Under the pieces are notes generated by a model. That model made no database searches. It worked only from the letters and a program-made list of their open reading frames with translations, and was not told the DNA's origin. 64,000 bases of DNA from assembly GCF_001189955.1 (NCBI RefSeq), contig NZ_LFLT01000028.1:1-64000 (forward strand). The letters run 5' to 3'. Both the position numbers and the translations under genes were made by a program. Origin of the DNA: Herbaspirillum chlorophenolicum (GTDB lineage: Bacteria; Pseudomonadota; Gammaproteobacteria; Burkholderiales; Burkholderiaceae_D). Positions 15,484-24,029 of the stretch are shown one piece after another (within the stretch, counting starts at the first letter, position 1; each line of letters begins with the position of its first letter).

Positions 15484-15798
15484 ATGGCTTGGATCTATCT
15501 TTTTCTCGCTGCGCTATGCGAGATCGCAATGGGGACATCACTCAAAATGAATGAGGGCTGGACTCGACCGCTGCCAAGCATCGCGGCCATAGCGTCCGGA
15601 TTGATGAGTATCTACTTGCTCGCCCTGTCGCTGCGCACCTTGCCAATGGGAATGGCTTATGCAATATGGACCGGTACCGGCGCCGTCGGCCTGGTTCTGA
15701 TCGGCATCGTCTACTTTCAGGAAACGGCAAGCCCGGCCCGACTCATCTTTGTTTCCGTGACCTTCATAGGTCTCATCGGTCTGCGCTTTTCCGAGTAG
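15484..15798 (+). CDS. Small multidrug resistance (SMR) transporter, SugE/Gdx-like
   Basis: 104 aa with four membrane segments. The conserved Glu13 lies in AALCEIAMG, the proton/substrate site of the family. AYAIWTGTGAVGLVLIGIVYFQE is the SMR signature (GMAYAIWTG...FxE). Members work as dual-topology dimers exporting quaternary ammonium compounds or guanidinium. It follows the GST gene by 32 bases with an AGGA ribosome site and is probably co-transcribed under the same MarR-type sites. Substrate cannot be read from sequence. Confidence 0.9.
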   Translation: MAWIYLFLAALCEIAMGTSLKMNEGWTRPLPSIAAIASGLMSIYLLALSLRTLPMGMAYAIWTGTGAVGLVLIGIVYFQETASPARLIFVSVTFIGLIGLRFSE

Positions 15799-15992
15799 AC
15801 GGCAACCAACCGCGCCGGAAACCATCTGCGCGCGGTTGCGACAAACCCGTATAAAGAATTGCCGCTTTAATTTTCGCAGCAATGATTCACGACACCCCAC
15901 GCGTAATTTTTCACAAAAAAATTAGTACCTGCGTACGCGCGGCCGGCATTCTTCTGCGATAAAAAGCATCTCCATATCTTTGCCGTCTGATT

Positions 15993-16014
15993 GCATATGC
16001 GTACGCTATTGGAC
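15993..16014 (+). promoter_or_regulatory. Shared promoter element upstream of the SDR gene
   Basis: Contains TATGCGTACGCTATTGGAC and matches 18 of 22 positions of an element at 18098-18119 upstream of the alpha/beta hydrolase. It ends 83 bases before the SDR start; the other ends 78 bases before the hydrolase start. Probably a site for the LysR protein encoded between the two genes. The rest of 15799-16097 shows no gene; an inverted repeat with no T tract (CAACCGCGC...GCGCGGTTG, near 15807-15836) follows the SMR gene. Confidence 0.5.
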
Positions 16015-16097
16015 TCGCCATGAAAGCGATCTTACATTCGCACAGATGAAATGGCCCCACGATTTCTGAATACTGCGAATTGATAGAGGAGCGAGAT

Positions 16098-16853
16098 ATG
16101 TCCCAGCCCGACAAGATTGCAATCGTTACCGGCGGCGGCCGCGGTATCGGCGCTGCCGTTTCACGTGGACTGGCCGAGGACGGCTATTCCGTCATAGTCA
16201 ATTACGCCACCGACGGCGCCAGCGCCGGGCGTGTCGTCGATGAAATCCGGAAAGCCGGCGGCCAAGCGTTCGCGATACAGGCGGATGTCTCCAAGGAAGA
16301 CGACATACTGCGCATGTTCAGCGCCATCGACAACATGCCGGGCCGCCTCGCCGTGTTGGTCAACAACGGCGGAATCACCGGCGGCTTTGCGCGCGTCGAG
16401 GCCATTTCCGCGCAGGTGTTGCAGAAGGTCTTTGCGGTCAATGTGCTGGGCGCCTTCCTTTGCTCGCGCGAAGCCGTCAAGCGGATGTCCACGAAACGAG
16501 GCGGCAACGGCGGCTCAATCGTCTTCCTCACCTCCCGCGCGGCGCAACTTGGCGGAGCCGGAGAATGGGTTCACTACGCCGCGACAAAAGGTGCGATCGA
16601 TACATTGACCACGGGGCTTGGAAAGGAAGTCGCCCTTGAGGGTATCCGTGTCAATGCGGTTTCCGCCGGACTCATCGAGACGGATCTGCATGCCGCCGCA
16701 GGCGCGCCTGACCGCACTGCACGGCTGGCGGCGACCATACCGATGGGACGCGCTGGTACGGCCCGGGAAGTCGCCGAGAGCATAAGGTGGCTGGTGTCGC
16801 CTGCGGCCGGCTACGTCACCGCCACCACTGTGGCAGTCGCCGGAGGCAGATAG
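16098..16853 (+). CDS. Short-chain dehydrogenase/reductase
   Basis: 251-aa NAD(P)-dependent oxidoreductase of the classical SDR family. TGGGRGIG near residue 13 is the cofactor-binding glycine motif; NNGG near 94, a catalytic Ser in the LTSRAAQ segment and YAATK (Tyr/Lys pair) complete the active site. It ends in AVAGGR, as in FabG-like enzymes. The start at 16098 follows GAGGAG. A promoter element in common with the hydrolase at 18198 suggests they act in one pathway under the LysR encoded between them. Substrate unknown. Confidence 0.9.
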   Translation: MSQPDKIAIVTGGGRGIGAAVSRGLAEDGYSVIVNYATDGASAGRVVDEIRKAGGQAFAIQADVSKEDDILRMFSAIDNMPGRLAVLVNNGGITGGFARVEAISAQVLQKVFAVNVLGAFLCSREAVKRMSTKRGGNGGSIVFLTSRAAQLGGAGEWVHYAATKGAIDTLTTGLGKEVALEGIRVNAVSAGLIETDLHAAAGAPDRTARLAATIPMGRAGTAREVAESIRWLVSPAAGYVTATTVAVAGGR

Positions 16854-17048
16854 GAAGTGCGTCATGAGGTGCGCGACCTTGGTATATTTACCGGCAGAAT
16901 CCGGTTGGCGGATGACGACAACACCGATATTCCAGCGGAGGGTGTCTTGTTTGGCTAACACCGGTACGGACTGTCTCCGGGTGCGTCCATTCCCGCTTTT
17001 TGGAAAACTTCCTCTTTGCGGCAACAAACCCGGCCAAGGAGATGCAGT

Positions 17049-18023
17049 GTGGAAGGAATGACTGACGCATCCGGCGGCAGCGAGAACCGCGCGGCAGCGG
17101 CCGGTGGCGTGTCATCGCGATTGGAGATGCGGCATCTGCGCTATTTTCGGGCAGTGGCCGAAGAACTCAATTTCACGCGTGCGGCTGAGCGCCTGCATAT
17201 TGCTCAACCACCCTTGAGCCAGCAGATACGGCAATTGGAAGAAGAGCTTGGCGTGCTGCTGCTTGAACGCGATGCCCGTCCATTGCGCCTGACCGAGGCG
17301 GGCGCAATGCTGCTCGAACGGGCAATCGCCATCTCATCCGCGTTCGATACAGCGGTTCAGGATGTCAGGCGCATTGGCAGGGGCCAGTCCGGCAAACTTT
17401 GCATCGGTTTCGCCGGCTCGGCCATGTACAGCGTGCTACCCGATATTCTCAACACATTCCGCGACGCCTGTCCGGCGGTAGAGCTCTCTTTTACCGAGCT
17501 GTTGGCCGCTGAAATCGCAGAGGCGCTGGCGCATCGATCCATTGATATCGGATTTTCGCGGCCGGGCCTGGTCCCTGATGAACATATTGAACAGCGTCTC
17601 CTGGTCACCGAGCCGCTTATCGTTGCAATGCCGACGCGCCACCAGCTGACAGCGTTCGCAACCGTTCCGCTCGAAAAATTGCATCGCCAGGTTGCAGTCA
17701 TGTACCCTCGCTTCCCCACGCCGAGCCTGACGAATCTCGTGGTTGAAGAATTGGGCTCGCGAGGCATTGAGCTGGTTCTCGCGCAGGAAGCGCGCGATAT
17801 ACATACCGCCCTCGGTCTCGTTGCGGCAGGAGCAGGCATCAGCTTTGTCCCGGCCAGCACGGCCCAGGCAAACAGGGCTGGCGTCCGCTTTGTTCCGATC
17901 GAGCCGCAGGTTCTTTTCTCTCCCATGACTGCCGTCTGGCGCAAGAATAATTCGTCCGCCGCGCTGACGAACTTTCTTCAGATAATCGCCGAGCAGTCAA
18001 GCCGTCTTGCGGCATCGCCGTAG
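17049..18023 (+). CDS. LysR-family transcriptional regulator
   Basis: 324 aa. N-terminal helix-turn-helix at LRYFRAVAEELNFTRAAERLHIAQPPLSQQIRQLEEELG, followed by the periplasmic-binding-like effector domain. The BenM/CatR-like HTH motif (LNFTRAAERLHIAQPPLS) is typical of regulators of aromatic or small-acid metabolism. GTG at 17049 is chosen as start because AAGGAG lies 7 bases upstream; ATG at 17058 is the alternative. It is flanked in the same direction by an SDR and a hydrolase whose upstream regions contain a common 22-bp element, its likely binding site. Confidence 0.92.
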   Translation: MEGMTDASGGSENRAAAAGGVSSRLEMRHLRYFRAVAEELNFTRAAERLHIAQPPLSQQIRQLEEELGVLLLERDARPLRLTEAGAMLLERAIAISSAFDTAVQDVRRIGRGQSGKLCIGFAGSAMYSVLPDILNTFRDACPAVELSFTELLAAEIAEALAHRSIDIGFSRPGLVPDEHIEQRLLVTEPLIVAMPTRHQLTAFATVPLEKLHRQVAVMYPRFPTPSLTNLVVEELGSRGIELVLAQEARDIHTALGLVAAGAGISFVPASTAQANRAGVRFVPIEPQVLFSPMTAVWRKNNSSAALTNFLQIIAEQSSRLAASP

Positions 18024-18097
18024 TCCGCCCCAGAGACATCCTGCTTCCCGCCACTTGACCATTCATATCGCCGCCCTCATACGTCGCACGTCTGCAA

Positions 18098-18119
18098 GCG
18101 TATGCAAACGATATTGGAC
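18098..18119 (+). promoter_or_regulatory. Shared promoter element upstream of the alpha/beta hydrolase
   Basis: Contains TATGCAAACGATATTGGAC; 18 of 22 positions match the element at 15993-16014 upstream of the SDR gene, at nearly the same distance from the start codon. Confidence 0.5.
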
Positions 18120-18197
18120 GACCTTGCCTGTGACCTCTAAATTGACCGGCATCCGGTGGAAATCCTCCAGCCGGGAAAAATCAATCAGGAGATCTCT

Positions 18198-19112
18198 ATG
18201 ACGGCCCTAGAAAAGGCGATGCAGAATGCCAGGGAAGAAGGTATTCGCTTCGACTATGTTCAAGCCAACGGCCTGCGCATGCACTACGCCAGGATAGGAT
18301 CCGGAAGGCCCCTCGTCCTGCTGCATGGATGGCCGGAGTTCTGGATCGTTTTCAAGCCCTTGATGATGCTCCTCAAGGAGGATTTCGAACTGATCGTCCC
18401 CGACCTGCGTGGCTGCGGGTTCACAGGAAAACCATCGCCCGGTCCGGACAAGAATGCCGGAGCCGAGACCCATGCCGATGACATCGCCGATTTCACGCAG
18501 CAGTTGGGACTCGAAAATTTCGGCATGGTCGGAGGAGACCTGGGCGCTTACGTGCTGCAAGCCTTCAGCCTGAAATACGCCGAACGCCTCCGCGGGGCGT
18601 TCTATTTTTGCACTCCGTATCCAGGCCTGGGTTCTCGCTATGGCCAACCCGACCACCTGATCGAAGTCTGGTATCAGTATTTCCAGCAACTTCCGTGGGC
18701 TGCGGAACTGGTGGGTTCTTCCCGAGAAAACTGCAAGCTCTACATGTCGCATTTCTTGAATCATTGGTCGGGGGACAATCCCGCCGTCTTCCGTGACCTG
18801 CTCGACATCTATAGCGACATGTTCATGCTCAATAACAATATTCAAGGCGGCTTCGACTGGTATGTCAGTTCGGCCGCGAATCGCCGGAAATGGCTGGAAG
18901 GTAGCCTGCCCAAGCCGCCGAGGATCACCGTTCCCTCCCGTTTTCTCTGGGGAAAAAGAGATCCGCTGATTCGCCCTGAATGGTCGGACAAGCTCGGTGA
19001 ATACTTCGACAACTACACAATCGACTTCGCCGATGCGGGCCACTTCGTACACTACGAAGCTCCCCAGATATGCGCCAGGGAAATTCGCGCGTTCTTCGGA
19101 GACTCCCGATGA
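18198..19112 (+). CDS. Alpha/beta hydrolase, epoxide hydrolase/dehalogenase-like
   Basis: 304 aa. HGWPEFW at 43-49 supplies the oxyanion hole; GGDLG at 112-116 carries the nucleophile as Asp114, not Ser, which points to the epoxide hydrolase/haloacid dehalogenase branch. A helical cap follows, and GHFVHYEAP near the end holds the catalytic His. Family reaction: Asp-ester intermediate opened by water. The start at 18198 has AGGAG upstream. Probably co-regulated with the SDR gene through the common promoter element. Cytoplasmic; no signal peptide. Confidence 0.88.
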   Translation: MTALEKAMQNAREEGIRFDYVQANGLRMHYARIGSGRPLVLLHGWPEFWIVFKPLMMLLKEDFELIVPDLRGCGFTGKPSPGPDKNAGAETHADDIADFTQQLGLENFGMVGGDLGAYVLQAFSLKYAERLRGAFYFCTPYPGLGSRYGQPDHLIEVWYQYFQQLPWAAELVGSSRENCKLYMSHFLNHWSGDNPAVFRDLLDIYSDMFMLNNNIQGGFDWYVSSAANRRKWLEGSLPKPPRITVPSRFLWGKRDPLIRPEWSDKLGEYFDNYTIDFADAGHFVHYEAPQICAREIRAFFGDSR

Positions 19113-19159
19113 AAAACAGGCTCGGGCGGCGCGGCAAGAATTCTCCCGCTTGAATCACC

Positions 19160-19193
19160 CGGCAGCAATTCCCTAATCAGGGAATTGCTGCCG
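19160..19193. terminator. Perfect 15-bp hairpin between convergent genes
   Basis: CGGCAGCAATTCCCT, AATC loop, AGGGAATTGCTGCCG. It lies between the hydrolase (+) and the small membrane protein (-). There is no T tract on either side, so termination is likely but not classical. Confidence 0.6.
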
Positions 19194-19225
19194 CATCACT
19201 GGATATCGGCGACTATTCTTTGCCA

Positions 19226-19474
19226 TCATGGGAAGGTCAAGTCCAAACCGAGCATCTTGCTAAAGACGAAAGTGGCGATCCCCAGGCCCAGGAGCGATAG
19301 CACGAAGAGTGCGGCCACCTTGCTGCCCGCGCGTAGCACCGCGCGGTTCTCCTTCGCCTTCTTCCCTTGATCGTAATGCCATTTGATGGAGAAGAACATG
19401 CCCGTGCCGAGCACGATAACCTTGAACGTAACGAAGACTATAGGGACCCAATCCATCATTTTGCGTATTTCCAT
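19226..19474 (-). CDS. Small two-span inner-membrane protein, unknown function
   Basis: 82 aa from ATG at 19474; ATGs at 19459 and 19456 are alternatives. Two hydrophobic segments (WVPIVFVTFKVIVLGTGMFF and VAALFVLSLLGLGIATFVF) flank a basic loop (WHYDQGKKAKENRA), so both ends probably face the same side of the membrane. No motif recognised. Isolated between the hairpin and a non-coding stretch. Confidence 0.6.
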   Translation of the reverse strand: MEIRKMMDWVPIVFVTFKVIVLGTGMFFSIKWHYDQGKKAKENRAVLRAGSKVAALFVLSLLGLGIATFVFSKMLGLDLTFP

Positions 19475-19788
19475 TTTCCGGGAGAGACAAAAAATCCGAT
19501 AACACGCTAGTTGCCTGAGCACGATCGGATACAACCACAGTCAAACCCTTTGTTAATCCTGGCGACTAACAATGTAGCACCAGCTATCAGTCTGAAAATA
19601 GCAAAGGTGTGTCACTGTCCCCGTAACACTTGTTTATGGATTTTAACTAACCAGTTCGTGACAGGTCCAGAAGACAAGATCCATACAAACTCATCTGCGA
19701 CACAGACTGTTGGATTGCGTCCAAAACCGACCAACTTTATTCATCGTAATCATGAACAGGACTGGGGATGAAAATAGCCACAGCCTGT
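19475..19788. other. Non-coding stretch, AT-richer than neighbours
   Basis: No convincing gene on either strand. It contains CGACCAACTTTATTCAT at 19728-19744, the exact reverse complement of the 17 bases directly outside the putative Tn7-like end (6094-6110). Base composition and lack of codon structure suggest degenerate or transferred DNA. Confidence 0.5.
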
Positions 19789-20316
19789 CTATTGCCGACG
19801 AGGCTCGTTATTCTCAACAACATGCTGGTAGGCAGCCAGGTCGAGAAACGCCTCGGCCTCCGTGACCAGCCCATCCCTCATCCGAAAGATCCAGACGAAC
19901 TGGTTGCGGTACTGCGCACCCGACGTGGTCACCGCCGAGCCATCGAAACGGACGATGACCCGGTCCCCGACTGACCAGATATGATGAACCTGCGGCCGAA
20001 TCGGGGTCGCGAGGCGGCTCACCAGCGGTGCGGAAGCGCGCTGCGCGAACTCCTCCTTGCCATGGTACGTGCCTGCGACGGGACCTGATCCGAGAATTGT
20101 CCATCGGACATCCGGGGCGAGAAGATCGAAGACATTGCCGCGCCCGGCTGCCCATCCATCGAAGGCTGTTCGTACGATAGATTCGTTGCGGATCTCAACG
20201 GCCGATTCATCGACATCGGCGGCAGCCACTAGCGCCGCAGCGCCAATCAATGCAATGGCGACAAGAAGCCTGGCGCCGGCGGCTGCCATTTTATCGGCCA
20301 GTAATGTAGAGTTCAT
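19789..20316 (-). CDS. Exported NTF2/SnoaL-like domain protein
   Basis: 175 aa. The start at 20316 (MNSTLLADKM) is preceded by AAAGGG. A signal-peptide-like N-terminus (LLVAIALIGAAALVAAADV) precedes a single NTF2-like alpha+beta barrel containing FDGWAAGRGNVFDLLAPDVRWTILG and VIVRFDGSAVTTSGAQYRNQFVWIFRMRDGLVTEAEAFLD, typical of the ketosteroid-isomerase-like/SnoaL superfamily. Substrate unknown. It is divergent from a LysR gene, with an inverted repeat between the two starts. Confidence 0.82.
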   Translation of the reverse strand: MNSTLLADKMAAAGARLLVAIALIGAAALVAAADVDESAVEIRNESIVRTAFDGWAAGRGNVFDLLAPDVRWTILGSGPVAGTYHGKEEFAQRASAPLVSRLATPIRPQVHHIWSVGDRVIVRFDGSAVTTSGAQYRNQFVWIFRMRDGLVTEAEAFLDLAAYQHVVENNEPRRQ

Positions 20317-20413
20317 GATGTTCCCTTTTGCGAAGATGCCCGAAGGCGATTTCATGCCTGTGAGAGTATTGCGCTTCCACGCGGCCGGTAACCAGGCAAC
20401 GCTTACTTCGGTA

Positions 20414-20428
20414 GTTAGAGACGCTAAC
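20414..20428. promoter_or_regulatory. Putative LysR operator GTTAG-N5-CTAAC directly before the lysR start
   Basis: GTTAG at 20414-20418 and CTAAC at 20424-20428, with ATG at 20431. The same half-sites and spacing occur at 21913-21927 between the NTF2-like and aldo-keto reductase genes. T-N11-A type symmetry as in LysR boxes. It occupies the place of a Shine-Dalgarno, so the LysR message may be leaderless or strongly autorepressed. Confidence 0.65.
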
Positions 20429-20430
20429 CA

Positions 20431-21327
20431 ATGAAAATCGACCTCAACCTGTTGCCGCTGTTCATGGCTGTAGTGGAAGAACACAGTTTCCGCGCCGCAG
20501 CCGACCGCCTTGGCGTGACCCGCTCGGCCGTCAGCCAAGGCATGCGCAAGCTTGAGGACGCATTGGGAGCGGCGCTGGTTCTACGCACGACCAGATCGGT
20601 CAACCTGACGGAAGCCGGCGAGCGGCTTCGTGACGCCTTGTCCCGTCCGATTGCGGATATCGGCACGGCGCTTGACGAAGTGGCGTCTGCAAGCGCTCCC
20701 CATGGACTTTTACGGGTAGCCGTCACGTCGATCGCTGAGCAGTTTCTCTCCGGCCCGTTCATCGCGGCTTTCGTCGAAGCCTACCCCGGCGTCACCATCG
20801 ACGTCACGGTGACGGACGATGAATTCGACATCGTCGCCGCCGGATTCGACGCCGGCGTGAGATTGGGCGAGGTCATCGAACAAGATATGGTCGCCGTGCC
20901 GCTGACAGGAGAGCAGCGCGAGATGGCGGTAGCCGCTCCCGCGTATCTCGCGGCGCGCGGCACGCCATTGCACCCTCGCGATCTCGCGCAGCACCGCTGC
21001 ATCGGGTGGCGCCCTGCGTTCAGTGTGGCGCCCTACCGCTGGGCATTCGCGGAGAATGGAATTCCGTTCGATATGGCGGTCGAGCCGCAGATCACGACCA
21101 ACGACTTGCACTTCATGATCCGTTCGGCCCTTTCAGGGGCGGGCATCACCTTCGCCCTCGAAGAGAATTTTCGGCCCTTCATCGAATCGGGAGAACTCGT
21201 TCCCCTCCTTGGCGATTTTCTGCCGCCATTTTCAGGTTTCTTCCTCTACTTTCCGCAGCGTCGCAATCTTGCGCCGAAGATGCGTGCGTTGATTGAGCAC
21301 GTACGAAATTTCCGTCACGCTCGATAG
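20431..21327 (+). CDS. LysR-family transcriptional regulator
   Basis: 298 aa. HTH: FMAVVEEHSFRAAADRLGVTRSAVSQGMRKLEDALG. The effector domain is of the DsdC/CrgA-like group that often controls oxidoreductases. No ribosome site is visible before the ATG; instead a GTTAG-N5-CTAAC repeat abuts it. It faces away from the exported NTF2 gene and precedes the cytoplasmic NTF2/aldo-keto reductase pair, whose shared promoter holds the matching operator. Those genes are its probable targets. Confidence 0.93.
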   Translation: MKIDLNLLPLFMAVVEEHSFRAAADRLGVTRSAVSQGMRKLEDALGAALVLRTTRSVNLTEAGERLRDALSRPIADIGTALDEVASASAPHGLLRVAVTSIAEQFLSGPFIAAFVEAYPGVTIDVTVTDDEFDIVAAGFDAGVRLGEVIEQDMVAVPLTGEQREMAVAAPAYLAARGTPLHPRDLAQHRCIGWRPAFSVAPYRWAFAENGIPFDMAVEPQITTNDLHFMIRSALSGAGITFALEENFRPFIESGELVPLLGDFLPPFSGFFLYFPQRRNLAPKMRALIEHVRNFRHAR

Positions 21328-21358
21328 CCTCCTGATCCCCCTGATAGCCTGCCCCCCG

Positions 21359-21841
21359 TCAAGACGGGCAGCAGGCCCGGAGAGCCGATTCGACCTCCTC
21401 CAGGGGCACTTCCCGCACTGCATTCTGTTCGCGCACGATCCGCCACGCGCCGTTCTCGCGACGCCAGACCATGGCCGAACGCGCACGGCATCCGATGACC
21501 TTTCCGCCAAGGGTTTCGAGACGCGCCACGAACTCCAGGGTCGTCGCCGAAAAATCCTCGCCTTTCAACGTATCCGGGCCATCGGTCACCGCATGGCGCG
21601 CGCTCTTGAATCCGTTGAATACTGCCTCGAAGTAATCACAATAATCCTCCGCAGAATGGGCCACCCTGTGCTGGGGATCGAAGCTGTCATAGAGATGCAG
21701 GTCGTTCCCGGACGAATAGAAACGGCCCAACTTCTCCCTGAATGAAAAGGGAGCATCCCCCTCGCTGCGTTCCCAGCCTTCCAGTATCCATTGACGGTGC
21801 AATTCATCCGGCCCCTCATTAACCGCAGTGGTCATACTCAT
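21359..21841 (-). CDS. NTF2/SnoaL-like domain protein, cytoplasmic
   Basis: 160 aa, no signal peptide. A single NTF2-like fold ends in the characteristic strand AMVWRRENGAWRIVREQNAVREV. Family members are isomerases, dehydratases or small-ligand binders. It is divergent from the aldo-keto reductase gene and separated from it by a perfect LysR-type inverted repeat. Together with the exported NTF2 protein upstream, the unit has two such proteins around one regulator. Confidence 0.82.
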   Translation of the reverse strand: MSMTTAVNEGPDELHRQWILEGWERSEGDAPFSFREKLGRFYSSGNDLHLYDSFDPQHRVAHSAEDYCDYFEAVFNGFKSARHAVTDGPDTLKGEDFSATTLEFVARLETLGGKVIGCRARSAMVWRRENGAWRIVREQNAVREVPLEEVESALRACCPS

Positions 21842-21910
21842 TTCCTTTCACGTTCAACAACTTCAAATCGCCCGGCATGCCGAGATCAATGCTCATCGTA
21901 GCGACAAGTC

Positions 21911-21929
21911 TGGTTAGTGGAACTAACCA
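21911..21929. promoter_or_regulatory. Putative LysR operator, perfect 8-bp inverted repeat
   Basis: TGGTTAGT-GGA-ACTAACCA; its core is GTTAG-N5-CTAAC, identical in layout to the site before the LysR gene at 20431. It lies between the divergent NTF2-like gene (start 21841) and the aldo-keto reductase gene (start 22015). A further GTTAG half-site follows at about 21934. Confidence 0.7.
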
Positions 21930-22014
21930 CCGAAGTTAGCGGCGGGCAGATTCTCTGCGATCAAGGAAATCCCTAAGATGCTCCCCACTTACCATCATCG
22001 TGAAGGAGCAACAA

Positions 22015-23091
22015 ATGCGTGCACTTGGCTTGGATCAATACCGTTTCCTGGGACGCTCGGGGCTTCGCGTCTCCCCCGTTGCGCTGGGCACCATGACTTT
22101 CGGGACGGAATGGGGCTGGGGTGCCGCGGAGCAGGAAGCGCGCGCACAGTTCGATCTGTACGTCGATCGCGGCGGAAATTTCATCGACACGGCCGTCAAC
22201 TACACCGGCGGCAGTTCGGAAAAGCTCCTGGGCCGTTTCATCAAGGACAAGCGCGAGCGCGTCGTCGTCGCGACCAAGTTCACCATGTCGCGCGAGGAAG
22301 GCAACCCGAATGCCGGCGGCAATCACCGGCTCAACATCATCCGCTCGGTCGAGTCCTCGCTCCGGCAACTTGGCACCGAATGGATCGATGTTCTTTACCT
22401 GCACAGCTGGGACTTCACCACCGGCGCCGAGGAAGTGATGCGGGCGCTGGACGACCTCGTGCGCAGCGGCAAGGTCGTCTACGTCGGCGCGTCCAACACG
22501 CCGGCCTGGCGCGTCGCACAGATGCAGACGCTGGCGGAGCTTCGCGGCTGGTCTCCGTTCATCGCCCTTCAGGTCGAATACAGCCTCGTGGAACGAACGG
22601 TGGAGCAGGATCTGTTGCCGATGGCGGACGCGAACGGGCTCGGCGTGGTGGCCTGGTCGCCGCTCGGCGGCGGTTTGCTGTCCGGGAAATATAGCCGGGC
22701 GGACCTGACCGGTGCGAAAGAAAGCGCCACTGTCACCGGTTCGCGGCGCGAAGTCATCGAGGCAATGGGTGGATTGACCGAACGGACTCTGGACATCGCC
22801 GACACCGTGCGCGACATCGCGCGCGAGCATGATGCTTCGCCGTCACAGGTTGCGCTGGCCTGGCTGCTGTCCCGCCCGGTGCCCGCGATCCCTATCCTGG
22901 GCGCCCGCACCCTGGATCAGTTGAAAAGCAACCTGGGGGCGCTCGATATTGTATTGAGTGACGATCAGCTGCGCCGCCTGGACGAGGCAAGTGCGGTTGC
23001 CCCGTCCTTTCCGCATCGCTTCATCAACGGTCCCATGGTGCAGCAATTGATCTTCGGCGGCGCCAAGGTCACCGGCAGACATGCCCGGTGA
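22015..23091 (+). CDS. Aldo/keto reductase
   Basis: 358-aa NADPH-dependent (beta/alpha)8 oxidoreductase. FLGRSGLRVSPVALGTMTFG at the N-terminus, the Asp/Tyr pair in NFIDTAVNY, the Lys in VVVATKF and His in YLHSWD give the catalytic tetrad. ILGARTLDQLKSNLGALD binds the cofactor phosphate. It belongs to the YajO/Tas-like branch. The start at 22015 has AAGGAG upstream. Probably regulated by the LysR at 20431 via the inverted repeat between it and the NTF2-like gene. Substrate unknown. Confidence 0.93.
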   Translation: MRALGLDQYRFLGRSGLRVSPVALGTMTFGTEWGWGAAEQEARAQFDLYVDRGGNFIDTAVNYTGGSSEKLLGRFIKDKRERVVVATKFTMSREEGNPNAGGNHRLNIIRSVESSLRQLGTEWIDVLYLHSWDFTTGAEEVMRALDDLVRSGKVVYVGASNTPAWRVAQMQTLAELRGWSPFIALQVEYSLVERTVEQDLLPMADANGLGVVAWSPLGGGLLSGKYSRADLTGAKESATVTGSRREVIEAMGGLTERTLDIADTVRDIAREHDASPSQVALAWLLSRPVPAIPILGARTLDQLKSNLGALDIVLSDDQLRRLDEASAVAPSFPHRFINGPMVQQLIFGGAKVTGRHAR

Positions 23092-23117
23092 CGTTCATCT
23101 GGCAAGTGCATTAACGG

Positions 23118-23146
23118 CCCGCCGGCATCGAAGAAATGCCGGCGGG
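23118..23146. terminator. Hairpin terminator between convergent genes
   Basis: CCCGCCGGCAT, CGAAGAA loop, ATGCCGGCGGG followed by AAAA on the plus strand. It separates the aldo-keto reductase (+) from the solute-binding protein gene (-). Confidence 0.7.
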
Positions 23147-23198
23147 AAAATCCCATGCAATACCTTATGACCATCCACTTGCCTTGCAGATGACGGGC

Positions 23199-24029
23199 TT
23201 ACTGCTGCTTGAGCGCGCGGCCGATGTCGCCCACCATGTCGAACTCTGGGCCGACCCAGCGGCGCGCCAGGCGATCCAGCGTACCGTCCTTGGTCATGTC
23301 GGCGATAGCCTTGCTGACAGCCTCCTTGAGCGCTTGCTGGCCCTTTACCATGGCCGGTGCGGAGAGCTGGTAGATCAGCACCGGGCCGACTTCCTTGATG
23401 GGCAGCTTGTTGACGTTTGCGTATTTCATGCCGCCGAAGTGGGAACTGATCACGGCGTCGATACGGCCGTTGCCGAGGTCATTGAAGACGAAACCGCCGT
23501 TGTCGTAAGTGCGGATATCTGAATCCTTAAGATGCGCCCGAGCCCAGGTTTCGTTGCTGGTGCCGGTAGTGACGCCGACCTTCTTGCCTTTCAGATCGGG
23601 CTGGTCCTTGATGCCGGCATTGCTGGAGAGCACGAAAATGCGGAAGTCCTCGACGCCGTACGGCGCGGCGAAATCGACCTGCTTCTCGCGCTCGGGAGTA
23701 GGCGTCAGGTCGTTCATCACCAGGTCGTACTTGCCTACTTTCAGGCCCTCGACGAAGTTCTTGAAGCTGTCGGCGACGAACACTACCTTGGCGACACCAA
23801 TACGGCGCGCCACCTCTTTTGCCACTTCGACATCGTAGCCGGCGGGCTGCAGCTTGTCGTCGATCAAGCTCCACGGTGGGCTGCTTTGGGTATTGGCAAT
23901 GCGGATCACGCCGGATGCACGCGCACTGGCCAGGATATCGGCCGGAATGTTCTGGGCCATCGATATGCCGGCCACGCCGCACAACGCCACCGCACCGAAG
24001 ATGTTCAGGATAAATTTGCGCAACTTCAT
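23199..24029 (-). CDS. Periplasmic amino-acid-binding protein of an ABC importer (SBP family 3)
   Basis: 276 aa with signal peptide (FILNIFGAVALCGVAGISMAQ). The mature part has the family 3 signature GYDVEVAKEVARRIG at about 63-77 and the two-lobe layout with DLVMNDLTPTPEREKQVDFAAPY. It delivers a polar amino acid or related ligand to a permease; the matching permease and ATPase genes lie across the regulator at 26597-28014. A GGGGAG ribosome site precedes the ATG. An ATAAG-N5-CTTAT repeat about 90 bases upstream matches one at the LysR/lyase promoter, suggesting joint control. Confidence 0.93.
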   Translation of the reverse strand: MKLRKFILNIFGAVALCGVAGISMAQNIPADILASARASGVIRIANTQSSPPWSLIDDKLQPAGYDVEVAKEVARRIGVAKVVFVADSFKNFVEGLKVGKYDLVMNDLTPTPEREKQVDFAAPYGVEDFRIFVLSSNAGIKDQPDLKGKKVGVTTGTSNETWARAHLKDSDIRTYDNGGFVFNDLGNGRIDAVISSHFGGMKYANVNKLPIKEVGPVLIYQLSAPAMVKGQQALKEAVSKAIADMTKDGTLDRLARRWVGPEFDMVGDIGRALKQQ

